A DNA stretch of 22,938 nt. Origin: Entamoeba histolytica HM-1:IMSS (lineage: Eukaryota; Evosea; Mastigamoebida; Endamoebidae). Below the pieces are notes generated by a model. That model was given only the letters and a program-made list of their open reading frames with translations, was not told the origin of the DNA and did no database searches. The position numbers were made by a program, and so were the translations under genes. The stretch is from NCBI RefSeq assembly GCF_000208925.1, contig NW_001915109.1, positions 1-22,938 on the forward strand. Direction: 5' to 3'. Positions 1 through 10,119 of the stretch are shown piece after piece (position 1 is the first letter of the stretch; each line of letters starts with the position of its first letter).

Positions 1-1886
1 GCTTGATTTATTTTAACATCCCACTAGTAGTAATTAATAGTATATTATATATATTAAATAATACACATCTTAATTTATATTACAATCAAGAAAGTGTGGG
101 TATAATTAATGTAGAAAGAGGAATAATACAAGGTGACAGTTTATCTCCACTTTTATTTGTATTATCTATTGACGTATTATCTAAACAATTAGATAAACAA
201 ATAAGCAAATTAAATATTAAAATGAATGGAGAAGAAAAACAAGTCCAGTTAAACCACATATTATATATTGATGATTTAAAGATAATAATTAATAATCTCG
301 ATGAAATGGAAAAATCACACAAATTAACTAAAGAAATATTTAATTGAATAGGATTAAAAATTAAAGTAGAAAAGAGTGGGATAATGAATAATATTAATAG
401 TCAAATAAATGGTGAATTAGCTGAACTACCAAGAGTAACTAATGATAACCCTTATAAATATCTTGGTATTGAAATAGGAGATAAAGTAAACATCAACAAA
501 TACTGTACAAGAATATTAAATGATGTATCTTCTATTTTATCATCATTAAATACTATGAAATACAGCAGCCTCAATACAATAAGAAAGATTAATAGTGATA
601 TAATCTCTAAATTAAGATATGGATTTAGTATTGTAAAATATAAACTAGGAGAATTGGAGAAGATAGATAAACAAATAAGAAAATCATTGATACAACTCCA
701 ATTATACAGTAGAAACATACACAAAAGTAGATTATATGTTAAAATAAATGAAATATGACTAGTATCAGTAAGAGATGAAAGTGGTAAAGAAATAAGAATA
801 TATTTAAAATATAAATATCAAATACAGGAATAGGAGAAATGATAGAAATAATAAAAGAAAATCCAAATTGAATAAATAAAAGAATGAAGAAAGCATTTGG
901 TAAGAAGATTAATTTTAATGAATTAATGAATATAATAGAATTAAATGAAAGAAAGCACAATGTAAAGAAAGTATTTGAATGTGTAAATAATGAATTAAAT
1001 GATAGATATTTAAGTGAATGGAAAGAAAAGAAAAGTGGTGAATATATAAGATGTGCAAATGACACTTTTAATGATAAAAAACTAACAGTAATAACATGTA
1101 GGTCATTAGATATAAAAAGAAATGCATTCCTCCAAGTAGTAAAAATGCAAGAAGGAGTAACTATGACAGGAAGTATTAAATCAAAAATACTCCAAAATGA
1201 TGTTTTAAAATATTGCAAACATTGTCATAACACAATTGCATCTATTAGCCACATATTGTTAGGATGTAATGAAAAAAAATCAAATATCAAAACATGATTA
1301 TGTATGTAAACAAATATATAAACAATTATTAATTACACATTTTAATGAATTTGATTCAATTGACTTTAATAATCCTCCTAAATGTATTAATAATAATAAA
1401 ATGGTAATAACTTACAATATTGATTTATTGGTTAGTGACCATTCTTTCCATGCTAGAAGACCAGATATATATTATCAAAATATGAAAGAAAAGAAAGGAT
1501 ATATCATAGATGTTGCTATATGTCAAGATAATAATTTAGAATTAAATTATATTCACAAAATAAATAAATACAAAGAATTACAAGAGAAAATAAGAAATAA
1601 TAGAGAAATAATATATGTAGAAATAATACCTGTTATATTATCAATAAATGGATTAATTCACAAAGAATCAGTAAGAAGATTAAAATCACTGAAATTACAA
1701 TTAGACTTTGCCAAAATCCTACGAACAATAATAATAAAAAATATGAAAGACTTAATGTTTTATACAGGAAATTCTGGCAGCACATTAGAAGAAGAACAAT
1801 CAAATGCGATCATGTTAGAAATGAACTCTATTACACCAATAGAGCATAATGAAGAAACTGAAATAAACACTTCTCAATATTCATAA
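1..1886 (+). pseudogene. LINE copy 1, ORF2 remnant: reverse transcriptase 3' part plus restriction-like endonuclease
   Basis: This is a non-LTR retrotransposon ORF2, entered in mid reverse transcriptase; its 5' part lies outside the window. The RT shows the GIIQGDSLSPLL motif (about 120-155) and the catalytic LYIDD box at 261-275. Downstream is a restriction-enzyme-like endonuclease with a CX2CX8HX4C finger (KYCKHC...HILLGC, about 1210-1270) and a PD...D catalytic signature (RPDIYY...IID, about 1459-1510), the R4-type arrangement of Entamoeba LINEs. The frame is broken by in-frame TGA codons at 345-347, 756-758 and 869-871, by a frameshift between about 790 and 839, and by another in the A8 run near 1270. 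It aligns by eye with the LINE copy at 4803-9558, for example RLYV...RDE and HKESVRRLKSLKL/NKESIRLIKELKI. It is non-functional; family call is firm, subfamily not assigned. Confidence 0.88.
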
Positions 1887-1994
1887 TATTCAATAGTGGA
1901 TATATCTATTAGTTGACCTTTTTTATTTATTCCTTTCTATTTCTTAAATAAAAAAGAAAAAAACAAAAAAGAAAAAGAGTATAAAGAAATTTGT
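1887..1994 (+). other. 3' tail of LINE copy 1 and intergenic gap
   Basis: After the ORF2 stop there is a short T/A-rich stretch with a CCTTTTTTATTTATTCC-like segment. It probably represents the LINE 3' UTR and tail, followed by A-rich DNA that runs straight into the 3' end of the phosphatase gene on the opposite strand. The exact element end cannot be set because the matching 5' target duplication is outside the window. Confidence 0.45.
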
Positions 1995-4304
1995 TTAATG
2001 AGGTATTTTTACTACAATAGCAGTGATATTATCAAGACTTTGTTTTTTAAATGCTGTATCACGAATACTATTAGCAGCAGTATCAACATTAACACTTTTA
2101 AAAACAAGAGTTGCAATATCATCTTCATTTAATACATCAGTAACACCATCAGATGTTATTACTATTTCAGTTACATCAGTTAAATCAAAAGAATTAACAT
2201 CTGGAATAGCAGAAAGTGGTGGATGAAGTGTTCTATCACCTAATGAACGAGATAAAGCAATAACACCTTCTACTCTCCAAGTATTACCAACTTTATAACA
2301 ATGACCTCCATTCTTTTCAATAAATTCTCGTTCTTCTAATATATCAGGATGATGATTAATAGTAACTTTTTCAATTTTCTTTTCTGAATTTCTTTTAATT
2401 AAAAATACAGGTGAATCACCAACATGAGCTACATAAGCTGTATTTTGTTCAATTGCAACAATTGTACCAGTTGATCCACTTTCTGTTTTTTCAATAATAA
2501 TTTGATGTAATGTTTCAAATGTAGATATTAATGCTTCATGAACATCTTTCTTTTTCTCTCTTAATGCTTTTTTTAAAACAACTCCCATTTGTTTTGATAA
2601 TTCAATAGCTGCATCTTGTCCATGATGACCATCAAACAGACCAATAACTTCCATAAATGGAATATTTGTTTCATAAACACAACATGTATCTTCCATTGTA
2701 GGTTTTTTACCTATTGTTTGTGCAATTCCAACTTCAACTTCATTTAATGGAATAATAGCTTCATTAGGAAGAATACTTTCTCCTATTTTAATAACTCCAT
2801 TTTGAGTAATTTTACATGTAAAACTACAAGTTGGTAATTGTGTTGTTGATCCAATAGCAATACATTGTCCTTCTGCATCAAAAACAGGTTGTTGAGCATG
2901 ATAAAATGCTTCTCTTCTACCACGAATACGAGCAGAAGAAACAGGTGTTGGAGTATCATCAGAATGAGGAGAAGGAGTACTTTGAGGAGTATAATTTGAT
3001 CTTCTTGATCTTCTAACAATTGGAGTAATAATTTCCGTTTGATCATTTAATTTATTTGATGAATTATTATCTGATTGAAACCCATCATCATCAATTGAAA
3101 GTTTATAATCATCACCTTTTATATTTCTTTTATTCATTTCTTCAATTATTTCTTTTTTTATTTGTTCTGATAATGTTTTCATTAATTCTTCTTTTACTTC
3201 ATTTCTAATTTCTTGAATTTTTATTTCCCAATCAATTTCTTCTGATTCTTGTTCTGAAGAAGATTCATCATTTGAATCTATAGGAGGTAATGGCATTTTT
3301 TTTTCACATAAAGTAATATCTGAACATATATATGCACTCACTGGGATTTCAATAGCAATTAATGCTCCAATGAATTGATATGTTCTAATAACACAATTCA
3401 TAACTTCTAAACTAAATGAAGTTTTTACCATTAGAAACCATTTTGTTTCATGTTCTAAAGGAATACCAATAGAAATATTATTATTTTCTTGTTTAAATTG
3501 TAATTTAGTACAAATACTAATTATTTCATTAAATTGAATATGAGAGAACCATATAATATAAACTCCATCTTCTGTTAATAATTTTAATGAAATATCATTT
3601 TCTTCATCATTTTTTATTAAAACAATAGCAGCAAATTCTCCATATTCAGTAAGTACAGAAGTTGATATTTCTAAATATTTTGAACTAACAGTAATAACAC
3701 GAGGAATAATTGGAAGCATAATATTTCCAGCAGACATAAATCTTGTAAAAGCTAATTGAAGAGTTTCAATTCCTAATAATTCTTCATTTCCTTTTAAAAG
3801 AAGTTGTGTTTTTTCTGTTGTTTTTTCTATTGAAGTTATTTTTTCAATAAGAATTTTATAATCTTCTTTAAGAGATTCTAATTGTTTATAACTTGTAGAT
3901 AATTCAATTATTTTTTGTTCTAATAAATTCATTTTTTCATCATTAATATTTGTTGTTTTAATTTCATTGACTGTTTTTGTATCAACACTAATTGGTTTTC
4001 TAACTATTGTATCCATAACTAATCCTCCATAATCAAATTGAATTTGATATCCTTCATTAACTTCATTAACATTAATAATATGTGTTAATGTTTCTAATCC
4101 ATCTTTATGACTAAAAACTTTCATTGTTGTTGTATAAATATTGCTATTCTCTTTTTCTGGTTCATTTTTATCTATTAATGACGCTTTAATTAATAATGAA
4201 TCTAATAGAGATCCTTCCTTTTTTGTTAATTGAAAGTTTACTATTAATGTTTTTTGTTTTCCAATGAAAAATTCAAAACTTTTGGTCTTATTTTCCTCTG
4301 TCAT
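1995..4304 (-). CDS. Protein phosphatase 2C (PPM family) with long N-terminal extension, 769 aa
   Basis: The C-terminal third (about residues 522-767) is a PP2C/PPM domain, a Mg/Mn-dependent Ser/Thr phosphatase. All key motifs are present: MED at 537-539, DGHHG at 558-562, VGDS at 628-631, SRSLGD at 685-690, SDG at 718-720 and DNIT at 758-761, so the metal-binding Asp residues look intact and the enzyme should be active. The N-terminal two thirds do not match a family I recognise: residues 120-172 read as coiled coil, about 180-335 as a mixed globular region, 342-395 as acidic and helical, and 430-465 as a Ser/Thr/Pro/Arg-rich linker that could be a phosphorylation site cluster. There is no signal peptide or membrane segment, so it is presumably cytosolic. 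The gene is one exon with an ATG start. It lies between two LINE copies but is itself unbroken. Substrate is unknown. Confidence 0.93.
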   Translation of the reverse strand: MTEENKTKSFEFFIGKQKTLIVNFQLTKKEGSLLDSLLIKASLIDKNEPEKENSNIYTTTMKVFSHKDGLETLTHIINVNEVNEGYQIQFDYGGLVMDTIVRKPISVDTKTVNEIKTTNINDEKMNLLEQKIIELSTSYKQLESLKEDYKILIEKITSIEKTTEKTQLLLKGNEELLGIETLQLAFTRFMSAGNIMLPIIPRVITVSSKYLEISTSVLTEYGEFAAIVLIKNDEENDISLKLLTEDGVYIIWFSHIQFNEIISICTKLQFKQENNNISIGIPLEHETKWFLMVKTSFSLEVMNCVIRTYQFIGALIAIEIPVSAYICSDITLCEKKMPLPPIDSNDESSSEQESEEIDWEIKIQEIRNEVKEELMKTLSEQIKKEIIEEMNKRNIKGDDYKLSIDDDGFQSDNNSSNKLNDQTEIITPIVRRSRRSNYTPQSTPSPHSDDTPTPVSSARIRGRREAFYHAQQPVFDAEGQCIAIGSTTQLPTCSFTCKITQNGVIKIGESILPNEAIIPLNEVEVGIAQTIGKKPTMEDTCCVYETNIPFMEVIGLFDGHHGQDAAIELSKQMGVVLKKALREKKKDVHEALISTFETLHQIIIEKTESGSTGTIVAIEQNTAYVAHVGDSPVFLIKRNSEKKIEKVTINHHPDILEEREFIEKNGGHCYKVGNTWRVEGVIALSRSLGDRTLHPPLSAIPDVNSFDLTDVTEIVITSDGVTDVLNEDDIATLVFKSVNVDTAANSIRDTAFKKQSLDNITAIVVKIPH

Positions 4305-4311
4305 TCAAATA

Positions 4312-4328
4312 TCTCTTTTTAAGTTTCT
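4312..4328 (-). promoter_or_regulatory. 17-bp motif AGAAACTTAAAAAGAGA before the PP2C start
   Basis: Read on the - strand, AGAAACTTAAAAAGAGA ends 8 bases before the PP2C ATG. The identical 17 bases in the same orientation lie just upstream of the tetraspanin ATG (16125-16141). Entamoeba 5' UTRs are usually very short, so this position is within the core promoter or transcription start region. Its role is inferred from the repeat alone. Confidence 0.35.
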
Positions 4329-4767
4329 TTTAGTTCTCTTGAAAACTTGGTTTTCTGTAGTTTTTTTTTTTTTATTCTGTCAATTCCAAAACAAAAGAAA
4401 TTAAAACTTCTGATTCTAGTTCTTTTTTAGTTCGACTCTATTTTTTCTTTCATTCTTCTCTTAAAAAAAAAAAAACAAAAAGAATCGTTGTTTTAAATTA
4501 ATAAATAATATTCCTTCTTAATTGATTTTTTTTTTATTAGTGTAAATAAATGTAAATACTTTCTCACCTTCTTTATTTTCTCAAATTTCTCCTACTGAAT
4601 TACATGAAAAAAATTTCTAATTTTTTTTTTTAATTTGGTTAGGATGATTTAACTTCCAAAAAGACTTTAAAAACTCTTATTAAATTGATAATAATAAAAG
4701 TGAAGAGTATATTAAATACTAACAATTTTAATAAATATTGAAATAATTTATTTGATAATGTATATAT
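4329..4767. other. Intergenic region upstream of PP2C, no gene seen
   Basis: About 440 bases of AT-rich DNA with several A and T homopolymers separate the phosphatase promoter from the 3' flank of LINE copy 2. I see no coding frame, RNA gene or ordered repeat in it. Confidence 0.6.
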
Positions 4768-4783
4768 AAAAAAGAATTTAAAA
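4768..4783. repeat. Target-site duplication copy 1 (3' flank of LINE copy 2)
   Basis: The 16 bases AAAAAAGAATTTAAAA recur exactly at 9571-9586, on the other side of the LINE, and (15 of them) again at 10215-10229. The copies are in the same orientation and sit just outside the element ends, as expected of duplications made by target-primed reverse transcription. Confidence 0.75.
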
Positions 4784-4802
4784 TAAAATAAAAAGCAATT
4801 AA

Positions 4803-7800
4803 TTAAGTATTAATAGAACTAGCTTCTATTCTTCCTGGCTCAGGGGAGACTAATCCCGTCCCTTCGTCTTCATCTTCTTCTAGCAGCTCTACGGAGTATG
4901 TTTGGTTGTGATTGAAGCAGTATTCCATGACATCCATCATGTTTTTTATGACAAGGTTTTTTACTTCTTTAACAATGTCAATTTCAATTTTTAATTCTTT
5001 GATTAGTCTGATACTTTCTTTATTTACTAATCCATTTATTGATATTACTACTGGAATTATTTTGACATCTTTTAATTTTTCTATTTTCATTAGCCTACTC
5101 TTTAATTCCTTATACATATTCCTTTTCTTCCAATAGGCTCCATTAATATTGTGATCAGCCACAATAGTCATATCAAATAATAGACCAGTTTTGTTCTTTT
5201 TATCTAATACGTATATGTCTGGTCTTTTGTGGTATTGTCCATCACTTTTATGCATGATTTGTTTGTTCCATATCATTGTGATGTCTTTATATTGGAACAC
5301 TGTTTCATATGGAGGTTTTTTATATTGTTTATTTCCAGTGTATTTTCTTATTAATCCCTCCCATATTATAATGCCTATATGGTCATGTTTTTCTATTTGT
5401 GATTTTTTATGACCAATACAAGATAGTAGAATGTGTTCTACTGTTGATATTTTGTCTTTACAAAGTGGGCAGTATTTCAATCTTTCATTTTTCATTATTT
5501 TTGCTTTTTTATACCCACAAAATATTGCTCCATCTTGCATTTTAGTTAATTGTAGAAATGCATTCTTTTTAATATTGATGGAATTCCATGCTTTCACTGT
5601 AGTAGTTTTATCTACTCATTTTGACTCGAACCATCTTCTAAAATATCCACTAATTTGATGGGACTTCCATTTTTTGATGTATTTGTCAATAATTTTTTTA
5701 TTTCTACTACTACTTCTTTTTTCTTTTTTCTTTTCTATAAATTCATTTATTATTTCTTCTATTTTTGTTTCATTTATTTTATGAATTATTGTTTTTTAAT
5801 TCTATTCCATATTCATTTCTTACTGTACCATCTATCTAATATGTTATTTCCTATCTCACTTTCTCTGGTACAGTAGTACATTACTGTTCTTACTATTTCA
5901 ATAACATATTCGTCCCTTATATTTATTAATCCTTCACCCATTTCTTCTATAATGACATATAACCTATCTTTGGAGTTTCCGGCACCAATGTATTTTGCCT
6001 TTCTTAAGTATTTTCTTATCTCCAAATCAATTTTATCTAGGTCAGTGATTTTCCAATTTACAACTGATGCTGAATATCTGAAGATAGGGATTACTTCAGT
6101 GTTTATTCTAGTAATATATCTTCTATTACTGCTATCATCAGTGTTTATTTCTTCCATCTTCTTCATCATTTTTTCTTTGATGATTTTACAATTGAAGGTG
6201 TCATCAATTTCGTCGGACTGCCATATTCCTAAGTATTTATACAAGTCCTCACCTTCAATTAGGGGGATGTTTTGCATTCCATTTAGTATTTCTTTAATGT
6301 TTTTTAATACCATTCCTGACTTTTTCTCATTCATTTCCATCCCTATTCCACTTATTATTTCTTTAATTTCATTGTGGATTATTCCCATTTCTTCTCTACT
6401 TTCTGTCATTATTCTCAAATCATCCATATATAAAGTGTGATTTGATTTTGGGAATTTCTCTTCGATGATTTGAGAAATTACATTCATCTGAATAATGAAG
6501 AGTAGATTTGATAAGGAATCATCTTGTAAAATTCCTCTATTTAATTTAATATTACCTAGATATTCATTATATTTATAGCCTATGAATATCTTCCATCTAG
6601 TCATCATACTTTCAATAATGTCAATGATGACACACTCATAATTAAAATATTTTAATGATTCAATTACCCATTCGTGGTTTACTGTGTCATATGATTTCTT
6701 GATGTCATAATATGACTCCACATATTTTGGGTATTTCTCTTCTTTCTGATGCTTCATCATATAACTATTAATTATTCATTCTTTAGCAGCTAAAGATTGC
6801 AACTTACATCCCAATTGGTTGCTACTGATTCTAAATGATTCATTATTCATGTTAAGTCTTCTGTGAATCTTTTCTTTTAATATTGAGGTAAATACTTTCA
6901 TAATTACATTTGTACAACTGATATGACGATAATTAATGACGTCGTTCCTATCACTTTGTGGATTAATAAAGTTCTTCCACTTACCATGTCTAATGGGATG
7001 TTTTGATTGAAGTTCAACCATTCATTAAAGATATTGAGAATGATTTCTCATGATGATGACATTCTTTTCCAATAATACCCATATATAGTGTCTATTCCTG
7101 GTGCTTTCCAGTTATTAATTTTCATTATACTTAAATTTATTTCATTTATTGTTATTATGACACTATCATAATTGATATATCTTTCATTCCACGAGGTGAT
7201 TTGTTTTATTTTCCAATTTTCTTTATTTAATATCACCTGTGTTTCATATAACGATTTCCAATATTCTAAAGTAATATCGTTATTTGGGTATATTTCATTT
7301 TTTGGGTCTTTCTTCCTTATTCTAATTTTCTTGTTAGAATCAAACATGATTTTATTTGTATTGATTCTGACCCTTTCTTCTTTATTAAATTTAATTCTTT
7401 CTTTGATCATAGTCATCATATATTTTAGGTACTTTATTCTTTCTAGTGCTTTAACTTTTATTCCTTCTTCATCATGTTCATTTAATTTCATGATGCACTT
7501 TATTCTGTACAATTTTATTGACTAGATCTTCTAGTCTATTAATTTTCTTTAGGATTTCTTTTATTTCATCAAATTTATCTCTTATTATTTTATTTTGGAG
7601 ATAGAGGTGCATAACCATTGAAATCCTTTTCATATCATCTTGCAGATCCTGCATTCTGCTTCCTGACCATACCCATCTATTATTAATTTCCATTATTAAT
7701 TGGTCAGTTTCTTTTCTTTTCCAGTAGTAATTAATGTTTGTACATTTTTCTATTTTCATTTCTTTCACTTTATTGATGAGAGTGTTAAGATATTCTTCAT

Positions 7801-7846
7801 CAATTTCTGTAGAGTTATTCTTTAATATGATGTTTTTTATTGTTGA
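4803..7846 (-). pseudogene. LINE copy 2 ORF2 (reverse transcriptase-endonuclease), broken
   Basis: Read on the - strand the fragments give the RT motifs in order: KAPGIDTIYGYYWK (about 7070-7110), INYRHISCTNVIMKVF (about 6890-6935), YYDIKKSYDTV with the first catalytic Asp (about 6690-6720), GILQDDSLSNLL (about 6510-6545) and YMDD (6419-6430). The endonuclease part follows: finger KYCPLC...HILLSC (about 5420-5485), then RPDIY...FD (about 5170-5230). Damage: frameshift near 7500, TGA 7048-7050, frameshift near 7000, TGA 6776-6778, TGA 5813-5815 or a frameshift just before it, frameshift near 5790, TGA 5616-5618. The usual QGDSLSP block reads QDDSLSN, a further sign of decay. The frame opens just after the ORF1 end (after a TGA) without a nearby ATG, so the original ORF2 start is not clear. 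Confidence 0.88.
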
Positions 7847-7854
7847 ATCACACT

Positions 7855-9558
7855 CTACTCTTTTATTATATCATTTACTTTCAATTTAATGTATCGTTTA
7901 ATGTTTTCTTTTATTTTATGTGACATTTTAATATATTTAATATATTCATTTTCTTTATTGACATTGATGTTTGTCACTTTTATTATACTTTCAATTTGTT
8001 CCCATCTTAATTTCTTATATAATTTCTTGTTTAACCAATTAATTGCAAAACAATACAACACTTCAATTAGAATTCTATTTGTTTGTTCTGTTGTATTTCT
8101 TGTCTGACTATCATCTCTTGTTTTTTGACAATCAGTGCTTTTCTCTTCGATTTCCACTACTGTCTTTTTCATAGGAGTAGTTTCGTTCATCTCCATTGTT
8201 CCTGATGATGTTTTCCTCAATACTGGTTGTGTATTTATCACAAGTGTCATCGTTTTCTTCTTCTCTAGTTCCTTCTGTGAGATAAAATTTTCAATATCAT
8301 CTTGTTGTTTTGATATTATTTGTTTTTGTGTCTCATTTTCTTTTTGTGTGTTGTCTAATTCTTCTCTTGTTGTTTCTGCAATTTCTTGGTTTTTAATTGC
8401 AATTTCTTGATACTCAGAGATTTGTTTTTCTTTATCTCTTATTTCCTTCTTTAATTCTTTAGTATTTTCCTCTATCATTTCAATTTTCTTCTCTAATGTG
8501 TTTGCATTTTGTTCTAGCATTTTGTTTCTCTTTTTCAACTTTTCAATTTCTTCTTTCATTCCTTCATTTTCTTTTTCCATCTTCTTTTTATTAGCTTGGA
8601 TGCTTCGGATTTTTTCTTCTTTATTATTTACTTCTGTGATTTTCTTTCCTTCTATCTCGTTTATTTTTCCTTGTAGTTTTAAGTTTTCTTCTTCTAATTT
8701 TTCATTTTCTTTCTTTATTTCTTCATAATTCGTTTGAATCTTTCTATTTTGTGTTTTCATTTCTGTAATTTCTTCTTCAAATTCTTTTTTAACTATTTCT
8801 TTTGCTTTTTCCTTCATTTCTTCTGAGATAGCTTGTTCTTCTTCCTTTCTTTTTGCTTGATATTCTTTAATTTCTTCTTTTAATTCAGTAATTTGATTTT
8901 TAAGTGCAAGTATTTCTTCTTTTTCTTTTTCTTCTTCTATCTTTTCTTCTTTATTTTTTGTTTCTTCTTGTATTTTCATTATACTTTCTGTTTCATTTAT
9001 TATTCTTGCAATTTTACATCTATCATTCATTTCTTTAATTGGGTTTTTGTTTTTAATTTCTGCTTCTATAGCCTTAATGTCTTTTTCTTCCCAATCTTTT
9101 GTTTTTTCTTTAAACTCTTCTTTCGTCTTTTCAATTATCTTTTTCTTTTTAATTGAATATACTTCTTGAAGAATATCATACCATCTTTTTCTTTTACCTT
9201 CATATTTTTTTAGTATTTCTTCGTATTCTCCTTCATTCCATTCACTTGTTATTCTTTTTATTCTTTCTTGTATATCATTTATTGTTAGCCATTTGTATTT
9301 GTTATTTGTATAATCTTTATTGTTATTGTATTTACCTTGTTTTTTATTTGTTTTTCTTTGTGTCTTTTGTCTTCTAAACCCTTTTTCCTTGGTGTATCGT
9401 TTACCTTTATTGTTATAATTGTTATGCCATTTATTGCTATTGACATTTCTTTTTTTGTTGTATGACCTTAGATTTCTATGTCTTGTTTGCTTTTCTTTAC
9501 AAGACCCTAAGGTTTTACACAATAGCCATGGCATTAAAATTTGTTGTATTTCCTGCAT
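7855..9558 (-). CDS. LINE copy 2 ORF1 protein, coiled coil, 567 aa, intact
   Basis: The ATG at 9558 lies 12 bases inside the 5' boundary of the element. Residues 1-100 are basic and Asn/Lys/Arg-rich (RHRNLRSYNKKRN, KGKRYTKEKGFRRQKTQR), suited to RNA binding. From about 100 to 440 the chain is a nearly continuous Glu/Lys heptad-type coiled coil (EEIKEYQAKRKEEEQ, KKMEKENEGMKEEIEKLKK), and the last 120 residues are more globular and contain Trp and aromatic positions. This is the plan of Entamoeba LINE ORF1 proteins, which are RNA-binding and form the ribonucleoprotein with ORF2. The reading frame has no break over 567 codons, unlike ORF2 next to it. Whether it is expressed cannot be told. Confidence 0.82.
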   Translation of the reverse strand: MQEIQQILMPWLLCKTLGSCKEKQTRHRNLRSYNKKRNVNSNKWHNNYNNKGKRYTKEKGFRRQKTQRKTNKKQGKYNNNKDYTNNKYKWLTINDIQERIKRITSEWNEGEYEEILKKYEGKRKRWYDILQEVYSIKKKKIIEKTKEEFKEKTKDWEEKDIKAIEAEIKNKNPIKEMNDRCKIARIINETESIMKIQEETKNKEEKIEEEKEKEEILALKNQITELKEEIKEYQAKRKEEEQAISEEMKEKAKEIVKKEFEEEITEMKTQNRKIQTNYEEIKKENEKLEEENLKLQGKINEIEGKKITEVNNKEEKIRSIQANKKKMEKENEGMKEEIEKLKKRNKMLEQNANTLEKKIEMIEENTKELKKEIRDKEKQISEYQEIAIKNQEIAETTREELDNTQKENETQKQIISKQQDDIENFISQKELEKKKTMTLVINTQPVLRKTSSGTMEMNETTPMKKTVVEIEEKSTDCQKTRDDSQTRNTTEQTNRILIEVLYCFAINWLNKKLYKKLRWEQIESIIKVTNINVNKENEYIKYIKMSHKIKENIKRYIKLKVNDIIKE

Positions 9559-9570
9559 TAGAAAAGGATT

Positions 9571-9590
9571 AAAAAAGAATTTAAAAGAAA
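9571..9590. repeat. Target-site duplication copy 2, shared by LINE and SINE-like element
   Basis: AAAAAAGAATTTAAAAGAAA sits between the LINE 5' end and the poly(A/T) tail of the SINE-like element. Its first 16 bases match the LINE 3' flank at 4768, and its last 19 bases match the SINE 5' flank at 10215-10233 exactly. The middle copy therefore serves both insertions. Confidence 0.75.
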
Positions 9591-9681
9591 AAAAAAAAAA
9601 AAAAAGGAATCAATTATGATTAACCTTATTTTTTAGGTTTTCATCATGTTGAGAAGTGAGCGAATCAGTTTCTTCAACACG

Positions 9682-9702
9682 CTTTATTTCTATTAAATAA
9701 AG
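9682..9702. other. 8-bp perfect hairpin in the SINE-like element
   Basis: CTTTATTT (9682-9689) and AAATAAAG (9695-9702) are perfect inverted repeats with a 5-base loop. Together with the next two hairpins this suggests that the 3' half of the element's RNA is folded. Confidence 0.55.
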
Positions 9703-9718
9703 TTTTTGCAAGCATGCT

Positions 9719-9746
9719 CGACTTAAATGGTTCCTCAATTAAGTTG
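9719..9746. other. Hairpin ACTTAA/TTAAGT in the SINE-like element
   Basis: ACTTAA (9721-9726) pairs with TTAAGT (9739-9744), extended outward by a G.U and a C-G pair. The loop is 12 bases. Confidence 0.45.
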
Positions 9747-9812
9747 CTGCCTGACTTTTATTTTGATTTTAATGAGTAATATAATATTTCTCATTCTTTA
9801 TATTGTTGTTTT

Positions 9813-9855
9813 AAGGAGAGTATATCCATAACATACTGTTATAGCTCATCTCCTT
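9813..9855. other. Nested two-stem hairpin in the SINE-like element
   Basis: The outer stem is AAGGAGA (9813-9819) with TCTCCTT (9849-9855). Inside it lies the perfect 6-bp stem ATAACA (9828-9833) with TGTTAT (9837-9842) around a 3-base loop. Two nested perfect stems in 43 bases are more than random AT-rich DNA usually gives. Confidence 0.5.
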
Positions 9856-10119
9856 TTACCTTCGACACCCCTTAAAGAAACCCTATTCCTTGATAATATC
9901 CTTATGTTTAATTTTTGTGCAACAATATCAATTATATATGCGTCTTCTTTAATAAATGATAATTCTTAATACATAATACCTCCTTAGTAAATAATAATCC
10001 TTATAATTAATAATGAATAACAATACACGTTAATGAATAATAATCTTTTATAATAATCACTTCTAATAAATATTAATAATAATAAACAGTTAGTGTTGAA
10101 TAGATATTATCTCACCAAA

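Larger units (their letters stand above)
4784..9570 (-). mobile_element. Nearly full-length Entamoeba-type LINE (copy 2), about 4.8 kb
   Basis: The element is bounded by matching 16-bp direct repeats and contains, in order on the - strand, ORF1 (9558-7855) and a broken ORF2 (about 7846-4803) with reverse transcriptase and endonuclease. The span of about 4.8 kb agrees with the known length of Entamoeba LINE1-type elements, and the 5' flanking repeat lies only 12 bases before the ORF1 ATG, so little if anything is missing at the 5' end. It cannot move by itself because ORF2 carries several stops and frameshifts. Confidence 0.85.

Noticed and set aside
3..7050. TGA read as an amino acid because of an altered genetic code
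   Set aside because: Host genes in the window end normally in TAA or TGA and use TGG for Trp. Entamoeba uses the standard code, and the elements also carry frameshifts, so pseudogene decay is the simpler reading.
8135..9619. Plus-strand open frames opposite LINE ORF1
   Set aside because: They are antisense shadows of the Glu/Lys-rich coiled coil and consist of Phe/Ser/Leu strings.
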